From Apostichopus japonicus (taxonomy: Eukaryota > Echinodermata > Holothuroidea > Aspidochirotida > Stichopodidae), in contig NC_092562.1 of assembly GCF_037975245.1 (NCBI RefSeq), forward strand, positions 25,504,054 to 25,568,053: a stretch of DNA of 64,000 nucleotides, written 5' to 3'. Position 1 is the first letter of the stretch, and every line of letters starts with the position of its first letter. Positions 1 to 10,648 of the stretch are shown here, piece after piece. The notes beneath the pieces were generated by a model, which saw only the letters and a list, made by a program, of their open reading frames with translations, did not search any database and was not told the origin of the DNA. A program made the position numbers and the translations under genes.

Positions 1-480
1 CACATTTGACTTAAAACACTTCTTGTACCAAACTACTTCATTATTAATCTTGATAAAACTGTTGTTCCAGATAATCTGATCACCGTAATTCGCCACCGGG
101 ATTTCATAAGTGACATCGCTCCAGGCACAACAGCAGTTGCGAATAAACTCGTGTTTAACCTTCTTAGAAATATCATTTCCCTTGAAATTACAGCTAAAAA
201 GAAAATCCTTACCAACGTTTTTCAAAAAAAGGTCGAAAAGGACTTTCCAATGGCCAAATTTATGATCTGTATATCTTTTAATCCAAGTGATTTTCATACT
301 TTTCATAAAAAACATGCACGTTAATCATATTTAAGCCGCCTTCTTCCTGTGGCTGCATTGAAATTTTCCTCTTTATCTTTCCTCTCCAAATAAAGTTAAA
401 CAGTAAACTATTTAGTTCCTTTAAAAAAGATTCTGGAGGGTTAGCCAGAACAGAGGAGAGGAATACAAGTTGTGACAAAG
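1..480 (-). pseudogene. L1-type ORF2 C-terminal region, partial
   Basis: The minus strand from 478 reads QLVFLSSVLANPPESFLKEL, then FNFIWRGKIKRK and EEGGLNMINVH. This is the conserved post-RT stretch of L1-like ORF2 (compare FDFIWNGNPDK and EKGGLKIKHVHSF in the second element at 4485-4781). It then loses frame and runs off the window start, so the 3' end is not visible. Confidence 0.75.
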
Positions 481-727
481 CAAAACTTTTTTATGATAAC
501 AATTTTACCATAGGGAGTCAGATCACGAGGAGACCACATATTTAGGACACTTTTCAAACGTGAACGTTTTGGCAAATAGTTTAAGGGAAAGAGTTCACTT
601 CTATTATTCGTAAGTGTAATGAACCTTATAGGAACATCTGTAAAGGGAATATTATAAGCACTCTGACCATTACCATTCTCATTATTATCGCCGATAGGAA
701 GAATGTTAGACTTTTCGAAGTTGATCT

Positions 728-1824
728 TCAGACCAGAAGCTCTGTTAGTATCTCAACAACTCTCTGTAAAGAACGATCGTTATTGTCCAGAAAAATAGTT
801 GTGTCATTAGCATACATAGACACTTTAATGTTAACATTTCCTACTGGTAAACCGACATAAATACGGTCAGCTCGTAATTTCAAAGCCAAAATTTCTGCAC
901 ACAACACAAAAAGGTATGGGCCTAAGGGGCACCCTTGGCGCATCCCCCTTTTAACAGGATAAAAGCCAGAGGAAACCCCGTGATTCAAAACGCAAGCCGT
1001 ACAGTTTGCATAAAAGGTCTTAACCCAACGAATATTGCTATCCCCAAAATTGCAAAGTTGAAGTGTATGGTACAAAAAATCCAATTAACTGCACAACATT
1101 TCTGCACACAACACAAAAAGGTATGGGCTTAAGGGGCACCCTTGGCGCATCCCCCTTTTAACCGAAAAAAAGCCAGAGGAAACCCCGTGATTCAAAACGC
1201 AAGCCGTACAGTTTGCATAAAAGGTCTTAACCCAACGAATATTGCTATCCCCAAAATTGCAAAGTTGAAGTGTATGGTACAAAAAATTCCAATTAACAGG
1301 CTTTTTCAAAGTCAACGAAGAGAATGTCACCCGGCACATTTTTATCCTGTACATACTGTATTACATCTAGGATCAGTCGAATATTTTCTCCTATATATCG
1401 GTTCTTAGGAAAACCGGTTTGATCATGATGGATAACATGCGGCAAGCCCTCTTTGAGTCTTGCAGTGATACAAGAAGCAGCAAGTTTGTAGTCTACATTT
1501 AAAAGGAAGATTGGCCTCCAATTACTAATTTTCTTCATATCTTTACCATCTTTAGGAAGTTAAGGAATAACAGCTCTGCCTTGCTCCGAAGAAAGTTTAC
1601 TTATCAAATATCCAGAGTTCAGCAACATAACAACGAACGACTTAATTTCTGGCCAAAAATTCTTTAAAATCAGCTGGCAGATCATCGCTGCCAGGTACCT
1701 TACCAGAAGCCATACTCTTAAGTACATTCCAACGTTCCTCTTCAATTAAGACACCTTCACAATTATTTCTTGAATCGTCGTTCAAACCCGGAATATGAAG
1801 CGACTCAGTAAAAGTATTATCCAA
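728..1824 (-). pseudogene. L1-type ORF2 reverse transcriptase, with internal duplication and mutated YADD
   Basis: Successive minus-strand frames give the RT landmarks. LKSMASGKVPGSDDLPADF is near 1700. NWRPIFLLNVDYKL and DQTGFPKNRYIGENIR follow, then ILFVDFEKA (motif A Asp), RGMRQGCPLSPYLF (motif B) and YANDTTIFLD (motif C). Motif C normally reads YADD; here the first Asp is Asn, so the active site is lost. The segment with FLYHTLQLCNFGDSNIRW through GMRQGCPL occurs twice in tandem. Frames change several times between the pieces. Confidence 0.87.
893..1297 (-). repeat. Tandem duplication (~200 bp, two copies) inside the L1 reverse transcriptase
   Basis: About 197 bp (893-1089) are repeated at 1100-1297 with a period of 207-208 bp. 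The copies differ at only a few positions. Both encode the same RT stretch that ends at motif B. The high similarity means the duplication is much younger than the decay of the element. Confidence 0.9.
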
Positions 1825-2240
1825 GCAAGCATCATTACAAGTAGCATATAAATTTTCGTAAAAATTTCGCTCAACGTTTAGAATTGCGTGGAGATCGGTA
1901 AACTCAGTCCCATTGTCATCGACTACAATTTTAATTGACTTGCGCTCACTGTTTCGTTTCTCTAAATTTAGGAAGTATTGTGTATTCCGTTCACCTTGTT
2001 CAACCCATCTCGCTCTAGAGCGAATAATAATACCGTCAATTTTGCCCTCGTAAATGTCGTCAAGGCTGCGCTTAGCGTTTGTAGTTTAAGGGACGGAGTG
2101 GGGTTGAAATTGTATTCAGTTTCTAATGAAACAATAACTTTTTGCAGCGTTTTTTCCTTCTCCCTCACAAGACGAGACTTTTCTTTAGAATATTTCATGG
2201 ACCAGGAACGTATGATAAATTTTAAATATTCCCCAAAAAA

Positions 2241-3085
2241 TTAAAAATAATCCCATTCTGCCAAGGCACCAGAAACTAACTTACAAATTCCTACGAAATC
2301 TGCTTCTCTCAATAGGGAAGTTTTTAATTTCCAAACACCCCCGCCTCTCTTAAAATTCGAAGCACGCATCTTAAAAATTACCGCATTATGATCAGACTGA
2401 ATGGTCGATAAGGTATAACAGTCGTTACAATAAGCTAGCAAGTTGGCTGACACCAGAAAAAAATCTAACCTACAACTAAGGCCATCAATAATATTTGAAA
2501 ACCATATGAAAAGATACTTCTTTGGATTCCTCTCCCTAAATACATCAACTAAATTAAGCGCCTGTATGCAGTCAAAGAGTATCTCTCTCGCTCTAAAATT
2601 TGTTCTTTTCGTGCCCCCTGCCTTGTCGCGATCAAGGTCCAGAACTAAGTTGAAATCACCACCCCAAATAATGTTTATGCTAGTAAAATTGGACGCTAGG
2701 CACCTATATATATTTCTAAAAAAAGACGGATTGTCCCTATTTGGGGCATAAACATTAACAATAGTATAAACTGTGTCATTAATAGCAATATCTATAATAA
2801 TGTAGCGGCCGTTGCAATCTGACAAATGCTTAACAACTGCTAGGCTAAGGAAAGGATTAAACAGTCTAGCACACCCAGCACTTCTTACAGATCCACAAGA
2901 AGGAAAAAAGCCTTTCCACCCCATTCATTACTCTAAAAAACTGTAGAAGCGTCAATGCAATATGTTTCTTGAATTAAAGAAATAGAGAACTTTTGGTTAT
3001 GTAGCCAAGTAAACACTTTACGTCTATTTGTTGAGTCATTTAAACCACGAGCATTAAAGGTACAAACCGAGATGACATCATGCAT
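2241..3085 (-). pseudogene. L1-type ORF2 endonuclease (APE-like) domain, broken
   Basis: ORF2 begins at the ATG at 3085 with VISVCTFNARGLN, which carries the catalytic Asn of APE-type endonucleases, then SLIQET with the metal-binding Glu. A stop and a frameshift at a T-run around 2915-2940 break the frame. The second half continues with IVNVYAPNRD, then GGDFNLVLDLDRD (catalytic Asp and Asn) and SDHNAVIFK near its end (the Asp-His pair). The domain is therefore complete in content and would nick target DNA if intact. It lies directly upstream of the reverse-transcriptase remnants. Confidence 0.85.
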
Positions 3086-3381
3086 TTCAAGGACTAAAGA
3101 AAGAACCAAACAGAAAACACAAAACAAACTAGAGCAAAACACACAGACACACTCTCAAAGACAAAAACAGCTACAAAATAACAACAACAAGACAACACAA
3201 AAGATAGTGCTTTGTTTGCACTCGAGAAAGGAGGAATGAGGACTAACCTTGACTTAACAAAGTAAAGGGATCAATTTAGAAAACTCGTCAGAAAAATACA
3301 ATTAAATATGGTCCAGATGTTGGTTTTAATGAGTTACAGAACATCTATAAAGTTCACTAGTGAATTCCACGACGTTGTTTT

Positions 3382-4045
3382 TTATTCAAATGGGTACGGT
3401 TTCCTCCGAGCATCCCGCCACTTCCCCGCCACGTATCGTAGTTTTGTTCCAGTTGAGTACAGTTCCTTCACCTTAGCCGATCGGGCTTTTTTCTCCTCTA
3501 GATCCAGCCTCGTAAGATCGTCTACAATAAAGAAGTGTTGATCCTTCAGGTGAGTTCTCCACGACTTCATAATAATTATCTTATCCTGAAAGGACAGGCA
3601 TCTCGCTAATATATGAGGCGGTTTATCTCCGACACCCGTCTATCCCGATAGCATCTCTAAATACGTATCTCGTGGCAATTTGGAAACTTTAAAGGATCTT
3701 TTGCTTGTAAAATAGTCGAACAATTCTCGTTTTCAATTCTTTTGATTCCCACGACTCTGAAGTTGTTCCTTCTAGAATGCCGCTCAAGTTTATTGATACA
3801 TTCAGCATTTTCTTTGATGGTGACGTTGGCCTTCTCTAAAGCTTTAGAAATTCTGGAAAGGCGATTTGAATAATCTTCGTCTCTTTTCTCTAACTCCTCC
3901 ACTCGTTCAGATAAGGATTCGATAGCTTTATCCAGGTTGCTTTCCAACATACCAATGCTTTTTTTTCGAAATCGTTACGTATTGACAACTTAGTTGTAGT
4001 TACCTTGGGCTTATTTTTGCTTCCTTTGAGCCTACCTCTCACCAT
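3382..4045 (-). pseudogene. L1-type ORF1 (coiled coil plus RRM-like domain), frameshifted
   Basis: In L1 elements ORF1 encodes the RNA-binding chaperone of the retrotransposition particle. The start chosen is the ATG at 4045, which opens a basic N-terminus (MVRGRLKGSKNK). The frame breaks at an A-run near 3958-3966. It resumes as a heptad-rich coiled coil (LDKAIESLSERVEELEKR, from 3950) that runs into RRNNFRVVGI, the usual entry to the L1 RRM domain. After another break, a C-terminal segment with PHILARCLSFQDK and KSWRTHLKDQHFFIVDD follows, typical of the L1 ORF1 C-terminal domain. No continuous frame survives, so it is a pseudogene. Confidence 0.82.
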
Positions 4046-4205
4046 AACGGCACAACTTCACGAAGAAAAATGTAGAATATAGTTGATATTCTGGGTTGGT
4101 GGTGATAAAACACTTTCACAATGCGGAAGAAGTGTCAAAAACGTTAAAACTGAGAGCCCCTTACAGAACGTTCTTGACAGTTAAAAGGCCATCCTCGTTT
4201 CCTCA

Positions 4206-4293
4206 GTAATAATAATAATAATAATAATAGTCATCATAATCATGATCATAATCCTTATTATTATAATAATAATAATCATAATCATTATCATAA
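4206..4293. repeat. (ATT)n-type microsatellite, partly palindromic
   Basis: Imperfect AAT/ATC repeats change to the complementary phase (TTATTATTAT) mid-tract, so the tract can fold back. Similar tracts border the L1-derived blocks at 6496 and 47862. Confidence 0.9.
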
Positions 4294-4305
4294 TGCAGTA
4301 AATCC

Positions 4306-5014
4306 CAGTTTCTTCCCCTGGGTCCTTTTATTTCAAATAATCCAGCTCATGTCAGTGAATTCAATATTTTGATTACTAACGCTCCTATTAGGTATCTCGG
4401 TATCAACTTTAAATATTGTATTTTGTGTCAGGAAGCGTACGAGAAGGCACCTTAAATATAACTAACCAATCGCTCTGAGAGAAGTCAAAGGTAACGCTCC
4501 ATTTTTTGAAAAAATAGCTCCCAATACCCAGTGTTGGCATTATTATAATAACGCTTGACCCATGAGAGTGTTTTGAGAGCTTCCACAAAGCTGTGAACAT
4601 GTTTTATTTTTAAACCTCCCTTTTCAATTGGATTGTACATAGTAAGTCTCTTTACTTTGTCAGGATTCCCGTTCCAAATGAAGTCAAAAAATAATACTTT
4701 TGATTTAACAATGAAGTCTTTTGGGGGTCTAGGCAGAACCTGAAAAAGGAAGACGAGTTGGCTGATTGCAAAAGAGTTCACTATAATTGTGTTTCTGCCA
4801 ATAGGTGTGAGATCACGCCCATTCCAAACTCTAAGCTGGTGTTTCGGCTGATCAGCCTAGATAGCTTCTGCTCAAAGATTAAGCGAAAGAGATTGTTACC
4901 ATTGTGAGTAAAGTTGATACCGAGAATCTAATAGGAGCGTTAGTAATCAAAATATTGAATTCACTGACATGAGCTGGATTATTTGAAATGAAAGGACCCA
5001 GGGAAAGAAACTCG
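4306..5014. repeat. Inverted repeat pair within L1 copy (arms ~104 bp)
   Basis: 4306-4408 is the reverse complement of 4910-5014 with a few mismatches; about 500 bp lie between. The right arm is the native minus-strand L1 sequence after YADD. The left arm is the same segment in plus orientation at the edge of the element. Confidence 0.88.
4485..4781 (-). pseudogene. L1-type ORF2 C-terminal fragment
   Basis: This 98-residue open stretch matches in pattern the post-RT region of the element at 1-480: both have SQLVFL, a Pro-rich turn, FxFIWxG, and GGL before a HVH/HSF motif. It lacks the RT and the terminal Cys/His region in frame, so it is a fragment. Confidence 0.75.
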
Positions 5015-5229
5015 GATTTGCTGATATTAATTTTGAGACCTGATGCTACATGAAAATTCTCTAAGGTATTCAGCACCTTAACAGTGCTGTTGCGGGTACC
5101 GTCTAAGAAGAAAGTGGTGTCGTCGGCATACTGCAGTATTTTAATTTCCCGATCATATCTTTTTATTCTCTTGATTGTGTTGTCACAAATTCGACAGGTT
5201 TCTTCCCTATTCAGAGAGGAGTAAGGCAA
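4879..5229 (-). pseudogene. L1-type RT fragment with intact YADD
   Basis: The reading starts inside an inverted duplicate (5189-5282), so its first residues are not native. It then gives IKRYDREIKILQYADDTTFF, the RT motif C with both catalytic Asp residues, and GLKINISKSEFLSLGP, the following motif. The last residues diverge beyond the part matched by the inverted copy at 4306-4408. It cannot make a functional RT, because motifs A and B are separated from it by the foldback. Confidence 0.8.
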
Positions 5230-5384
5230 GGATGTCCCCTTAGCCCGTACCTCTTTATTCTATGAGCAGATATTTTACCTAGAAATTTTTCTAGGTAAAA
5301 TATCTGCGCATAGAATAAAGAGATACGGGCTAAAGGGACATCCTTGCCTTACTCCTCTCTGAATAGGGAAGAAACCTGTCGAAT
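5189..5384. repeat. Near-perfect inverted duplication, ~94-bp arms with 8-bp spacer
   Basis: 5189-5282 is the reverse complement of 5291-5384 with only a few mismatches; the spacer is aaattttt. The right arm is native L1 (minus strand) and the left arm is an inverted copy. On the plus strand the left arm reads the RT motif GVRQGCPLSPYLF. Confidence 0.92.
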
Positions 5385-6495
5385 GGCCATTATTTAGAAC
5401 ACAGGAAGAACTACCAGTGTTGAGTGTTTTGACCCACCGTTGAAAACTGTTCCCAAAGATGAAATAAATAAGAGTGTGTTCAATAAAACCCCAATCGATA
5501 CAATCAATAGCTTTTTCAAATCAATAAAGAACAAAGACCCGGGATGTTATTTGTGGTAGTGTGATCGATTAGGTCCAGCACAGAACGAATGTTTTCCCCA
5601 ATAAACTTATTTTTGATACAACCAGTCTGGTTATCCCAACAGTATTGTCGACGACCCGTTTTAACGGGTTAGCTAATGCTTTTGCTCCTATCTTGTAGTC
5701 AGTGTTAATGAGTCTAATAGGTCTATAGTTATCTATAACCTTATGGTCTTTATGCGGTTAAGGAATTAGAGTAAAGACCCCTCTATTTTGCTCACAGGAT
5801 AATGAATGATGATCAAAATCAAACTCCAAGGAATCGACAACAAGCTGACAAGAAGAGACCAAAAATGTCTATAAAACTCAGCAGAGAGACCATCACTACC
5901 AGGAGATTTACCGTTGGCCATTGAGCTTAAGGCTCTATGTCATTCATCTAAAGTAATTGGCCCGTCGCATGAACTGGGGTCCGATTCCTCAGAGTGAAAG
6001 TCAGGCAAATCTCTAATAAAATATGAAGGAACACAATGTGAATGAGAGAATAAAGTACTATAAAACAAACGTATTTCACCAAGAATATCTCCACTGTTTG
6101 TGGTGACATTGCCCCGTTCATATTTAAGCTAAAAATGCTGTTATTTGCCTTGTTGCGCCTTTCTAAATTCAGAAAATATTTAGTGTTTTTTTCACCAGCC
6201 GCAACTCAATATTGCCATGAAGCTGATACAAACCTTTTAAATTATTACGGGCATTATCTAATTTTGACGACTGGCAACGGAGTGGTTTCCATACAACTCT
6301 CTTTCCAGATTAAAGATACTGCGTAATATTTCGATTTCGCATTTATGTGTACTTTTAGGTTTTTGTTTGACAAAATTAATAGTTTTAGAGAGAATGGCAT
6401 ATTTGAGATTCTCCCAAATTGCGGAAGGGTTTAGAGAACGTGTGTTACGAGTAACAGTAGCAACTAGATTTTGGATTAGGTCGTTATAAGCAGAA

Positions 6496-6565
6496 TCATT
6501 ATTATTATCATCATAATAATATTATTATTATTATTACTACTACTACTATTATTATTATTACTATT
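6496..6565. repeat. (ATT)n/(ACT)n microsatellite
   Basis: Imperfect ATT, ATC and ACT triplets lie at the 5' truncation edge of the L1 fragment. The same tract is at 47862-47935 beside the paralogous L1. Confidence 0.9.
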
Positions 6566-9480
6566 TGGTTAATATGTATGTCTCTTCTACGCTTCCTTAT
6601 ATCTTACTCACATCATCACAACCAACACATATATTTTACAGTAAATGTGGATGAAGCCTCTTCTGATATACTATGAACGGTACTATTCCCTAAGTAAGCG
6701 CAGTTCTTGGTGATTTGGTAGTTTGTTGTATTCCCGCCTTCAGGGTTTTCCTCAATTCAGGATTAAATTACTGTTGAAGTTAAGACGAGATGATTCACGG
6801 ATATAATACAACAACAAACAAGAGCAGTGACGCAGCAGAAACTCAACTAACCTTTTATTTGAGAAGTTTGTTCTGATTGGCTATATATTTCTGAGCAGTT
6901 TACCGATTCGTTTGTGCGAAAACAATATGACATACGCGGGACAACGGTGTCATATCCTCCCCTAGAAACTTCATTTTATCTGCCTAATGCTCCTTCTTAG
7001 TAGACATAGTTTGGTACAATATTACAAAAGTTAAACATTTGCTTGCAAATATAAGACAATAAGATGATTTTTTTATTTTTTTATTGAAATAAACAATGAT
7101 AAAACTTTGAGGTAAATTTGAAGAGTCAAAAGGCTGTTTTCTTGAATACTTAAAATGCAGAGCTGCCATTGTAGTATCTATAAACCAGAATGCAAACTGT
7201 ACATGTATTGATGTTTGATAGATGACTTCTTTGTAACAGGATATTGCTGGCAATGTTATCCGTAAGATATGGTTGAAAAAGGTTTGTTTATAACTCTGCA
7301 GATACTGATCACCCTTGATGAGTTTTGAGCTCACAAAAGTTAGTATCTTTATACTCTTATACTCAAACTGACACCTTACCATGGAAGTAGGATACTTTTT
7401 TATGTTACAATTCTCACCCCCCCCCCCTCATCCCTTCTCACTCTCTCTCTCTCTTTCACTCTTCTAGCTATTCCTCACCCTAATTCTTTTCTAAAGATTG
7501 ATTCATTTATAAGTATATGGTCCCAAAAAAATGTCAACTGTTTGGAACTGATTTTGTATTCGTTTTACTACATAATTCTTATATATGTTAAGTAGTGTAG
7601 ACCCACCTTGATTTCGGTTCCGATTTGAGAGGTAGAAAACTCCATACATACAGTCTATTCAATCCACCCGAGTGTTCTCTTTCTTAAAGAAAAACAGGAG
7701 ATTATGTTAACATGAAAAATGTATAAATGTTATGCTTTTTGTAGATTGGATGACAGAGTACACACATGGCAGAACATGTGGTGCAACAATTGGGTCAATT
7801 GAGGCAATTATAGACGACCCCACGCCTCCCAGGAGCAGCGTACGAAACTTGTTTACAACTGCGTGAAGAGAACTGTTTACAAGTGAAGAAAACGTCAGGC
7901 CGTCATAACGAAAATATTCATTGTCATGATTCGCACACATTGAAGGGGGTGCGAATTGGCAACTTATCAGCTATCCAATGAGGAGTATGGTTAAGCTAGT
8001 GAGAAGGACGTATAGAGACCATATTATACGTTGAAGAGTTAGTGTTTAAGTCAATGCATGTATTATCCGGATTATGCTATCTGAGACCGACATGGTTGAT
8101 TGTTTGAGATGGACGGGGTGGGGTCTTAAAGGGGGAGGGGGAGGGCGTATCACACCTTGGTTGCTTCCCTATGGCTGCATGTGCATTGCGACCGCACTAT
8201 CGTAGCTTACGGTGTCTCTTTTAAGTATTGTTAAGTGTTCTCCCCCAGTATTTTTTTCCTTCTCATTATCGACCGTTGCCATCGCTATTTATTATCGCAT
8301 CCAATTTACAATTGCCAGATTTTGCTGATTCATTTAATCGAGTCTTTCCGGGTAGGGTAGTAAGAGGTGCTCCTTCCGGTTCTCTCTTACCATGCTAACA
8401 TCTGCTTAATGTAGTCGTCCACAGATCGGAAATACTTTTCAATCATCAAAGTAAAGTTCTTACGGCATTTTGTACTATGGTACTACTATGTTTTTATTGT
8501 GCAATAAACTTGATAAGAAAAGTTATAACGATAAAAATGATTATATCTATTAAAGATGATATTACGAAAAAGTAAATGAAAATGAAATATATCAAACTGC
8601 AGAACCATCTATGCTAATGGACATAATTTTGACTTCGCGGGAAAAAATCGACCATGTTGAGACAGAATATATGAGGTTAAATAATTGTTATGACAGCTTA
8701 AATTGATCTTTTATGACAGCTTAAATCAATTTTTACGACATACTGTGTTATAACAAAATTATTGAACAATTTCGTGAGAAGCAGTAATCTGTTATGACAA
8801 AATGAAACCAGATAGCCAGTTAGCTTTGTAAATCCTTGCCATACGCTTTGCTCAAATTTCCACATCACTATCAGACTAATATAGAGCAAGTGAGATAAAT
8901 TTGTCCAAGAATTAAGTGAGAACCAGAAAAGATCAGAGATTTCCAGCCATGATATGTATCACTCACTTGTGGGCATCGACCAATTAATTCACTGGTAAGG
9001 ATTTAACAGTATAGAATTTTTAATCCAAAATGTTTCAAAATCCAGAAAGAACAGTACTGTTATGTGAAATATATATACATAGATTTATAAGTAAAAGGAA
9101 ACTGTCTTTTACCAGTTGTGAGCTAGCAAATCATTTCTGACAACAACCATCCCTTGAATAATTGTTATTAATGAACGAGAGTTACATAATATATTGCTGA
9201 TACACTTTGAAATATTTTCACAACCCAATGCCATAGCAAAAGCCATCTAGTATAAATCACAGAGAAATGGCCAACTTTGAGACCACTTGAGATTACCTGT
9301 TCTCCTCGTTTTGCTCAGAGAGTGAAAACTGATAAGAGCCTGCCTGAGTGTGATTTAAGCAAGACTATCAACTCTCTGAAGCAGAGTTCATTCCTTGGAA
9401 GACTTATATCTTATATAGAGCTCCCTCACAAAACTAAGTGAACAGAATTGACCAAACTATGTTCACCAAACGAAAATCAT
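6566..9480. other. Non-coding part of block A
   Basis: No supported gene was seen. The sequence is AT-rich with a C-run and (CT)n near 7415-7465. It aligns with 47936-50900 and, from 7610 on, with 24115-26985. Short open frames here are not conserved between the copies. Confidence 0.6.
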
Positions 9481-9835
9481 AGTATTGAATTCACACATTA
9501 ATTGTAGCTCTAATTTCGGAGTTATCGTGTTAAGGTTATAATGTTTTCAGAATTTGACACCTGTTGAACTCATTTGATCTTGCACTCACCAAGCTGGACT
9601 ACGTTCAACAAAGATGTGCTTTTTTGAGTTATCGTGTTTACAAGATTTTCAAACTTTGACTTGAACGTTGACCGCAAATGACCATTGAACTTCACAGAGA
9701 ACAATAAGTTGCTTGTACTCAATAAGACGGAACCACATACCAAGTATGAAGTTAAGCCAACGAGAACTCTTAAACGGTGTTTACAAGCAAATGTCATATA
9801 CATACACACACACCCGCACAAACGCCGTCACCATC
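9480..9835. repeat. Dispersed repeat with gttatcgtgtttacaag phrase and TGACC motifs
   Basis: The stretch holds repeated phrases of the form gagttatcgtgtta and gagttatcgtgtttacaag, followed by TTTGAC/TTGACC motifs and a (CA)n tail. The same family is at 26985-27345, partly at 50930-51060, and in a diverged form (gatatcgtgttcagaag, tttgacctcc) at 24925-25270. Confidence 0.7.
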
Positions 9836-10364
9836 ACTTAGAGATTCCTTCTGCTTCCGGCAAAGAAGTAAAAAAAATGTTATCACTAATCACTAAATGT
9901 TATTACTAAAATTTGCGACTGCCTCTAAGCTGACAAGAACAATTCGCCGCGACCTTCTTTCTCGCCAGTCCAGTCCAGTCCAGCAAAGCTTTGGTTTCTT
10001 CATTAGCGGTTTTATTTTAGTGAAATTGTTTCTTTTCTTTTTTCTTTTTCCTTTTATAGTTATTATTTATTTTTTGGGGAAATTTTTTTTAAGCTAGAAA
10101 ATCCTACAATATTTACAAAAAACTAAATCTTTCTGGTAGACCAAAATTTCAAGCTTTTTGGAGTTTTTATTCGAGAATCTGTTGCTTGTCAAAACACTTC
10201 ATTTCTTCCTTCAGATTATGGACGCTTGTCAGTTACTTCCATAGTAAATACTTCCTTTGGAGAGGAAGCATATTTAGAGATTTTGGTGAGGCTTCCCTTT
10301 GAAAGACAATGACACTGACCCCAGTTCCCAGTTGGGACAATATATATCCATTATGACATAATAT

Positions 10365-10370
10365 TTTATT
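10365..10370 (-). promoter_or_regulatory. Candidate poly(A) signal of TRIM gene 1
   Basis: AATAAA on the minus strand, about 280 nt past the TRIM stop. The same hexamer in the same local context lies at 28113-28118 downstream of the paralogue. Position and conservation are the only support. Confidence 0.4.
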
Positions 10371-10648
10371 TAATTGAAATCAAGTATTTGCACAGTTCGA
10401 CCCCTGGGCTCACTTATCTACAGGCAATGCATTTGGTACACTTTCACAAATTATGACCCTATTTGACCTCAACCAGACAAGAAAAGCTAAGTGTCGGTCG
10501 AAGAGAGAGACTAAGACTAATGTGCATGTCTGTGTGTGTGTATAAATATATGCATTACGTTATTGAAAGTCAATTTAGTGGTGCAACCCTGGTGATGTCA
10601 TCATCTCTAATTCAGTCGTTTCATTATCATTAAAATTATTTGGGGTAA

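Larger units (their letters stand above)
1..4190 (-). mobile_element. L1/Tx1-like non-LTR retrotransposon, decayed, cut by window edge
   Basis: The minus strand shows the two-ORF order of an L1-type element. A coiled-coil/RRM ORF1 (about 4045-3382) is followed by ORF2 with an APE-type endonuclease (3085-2241), a reverse transcriptase (about 1824-728) and a C-terminal region (480 to the window start). Every segment is broken by frameshifts or stops, so it is a dead copy. The 3' end lies outside the window. The 5' end is near 4100-4190, just before an (ATT)n tract at 4206. A ~200-bp piece of the reverse transcriptase is tandemly duplicated at 893-1297. The clade (L1 or Tx1) is inferred from the ORF1 type and the RT motifs. 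Confidence 0.88.
4300..6490 (-). mobile_element. Second L1-like element, truncated and internally inverted
   Basis: The minus strand carries ORF2 pieces. The linker before the RT is at 6490-5950. An RT palm segment lies at about 5950-5291, with WIDWGFIEHTLIYF and STGFFPI near the end. A YADDTTFFLDG segment is at about 5229-4879. A C-terminal segment (SQLVFLFQVLPRPPKDF, FFDFIWNGNPDK, EKGGLKIKHVHSF) is at 4781-4485. The frame is broken in many places. Two inverted duplications disturb the order (4306-4408 with 4910-5014, and 5189-5282 with 5291-5384). The 5' truncation point near 6490 sits beside an (ATT)n tract and is shared with the copy at 46300-47860, so both are descendants of one insertion. 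Confidence 0.85.

Noticed and set aside
2443-2751. 102-residue plus-strand frame
   Set aside because: Antisense of the L1 endonuclease domain.
9570-9821. 83-residue minus-strand frame conserved at 27076-27327
   Set aside because: Conserved only because both lie in duplicated blocks and in a dispersed repeat; block C breaks off inside it and no domain is visible.
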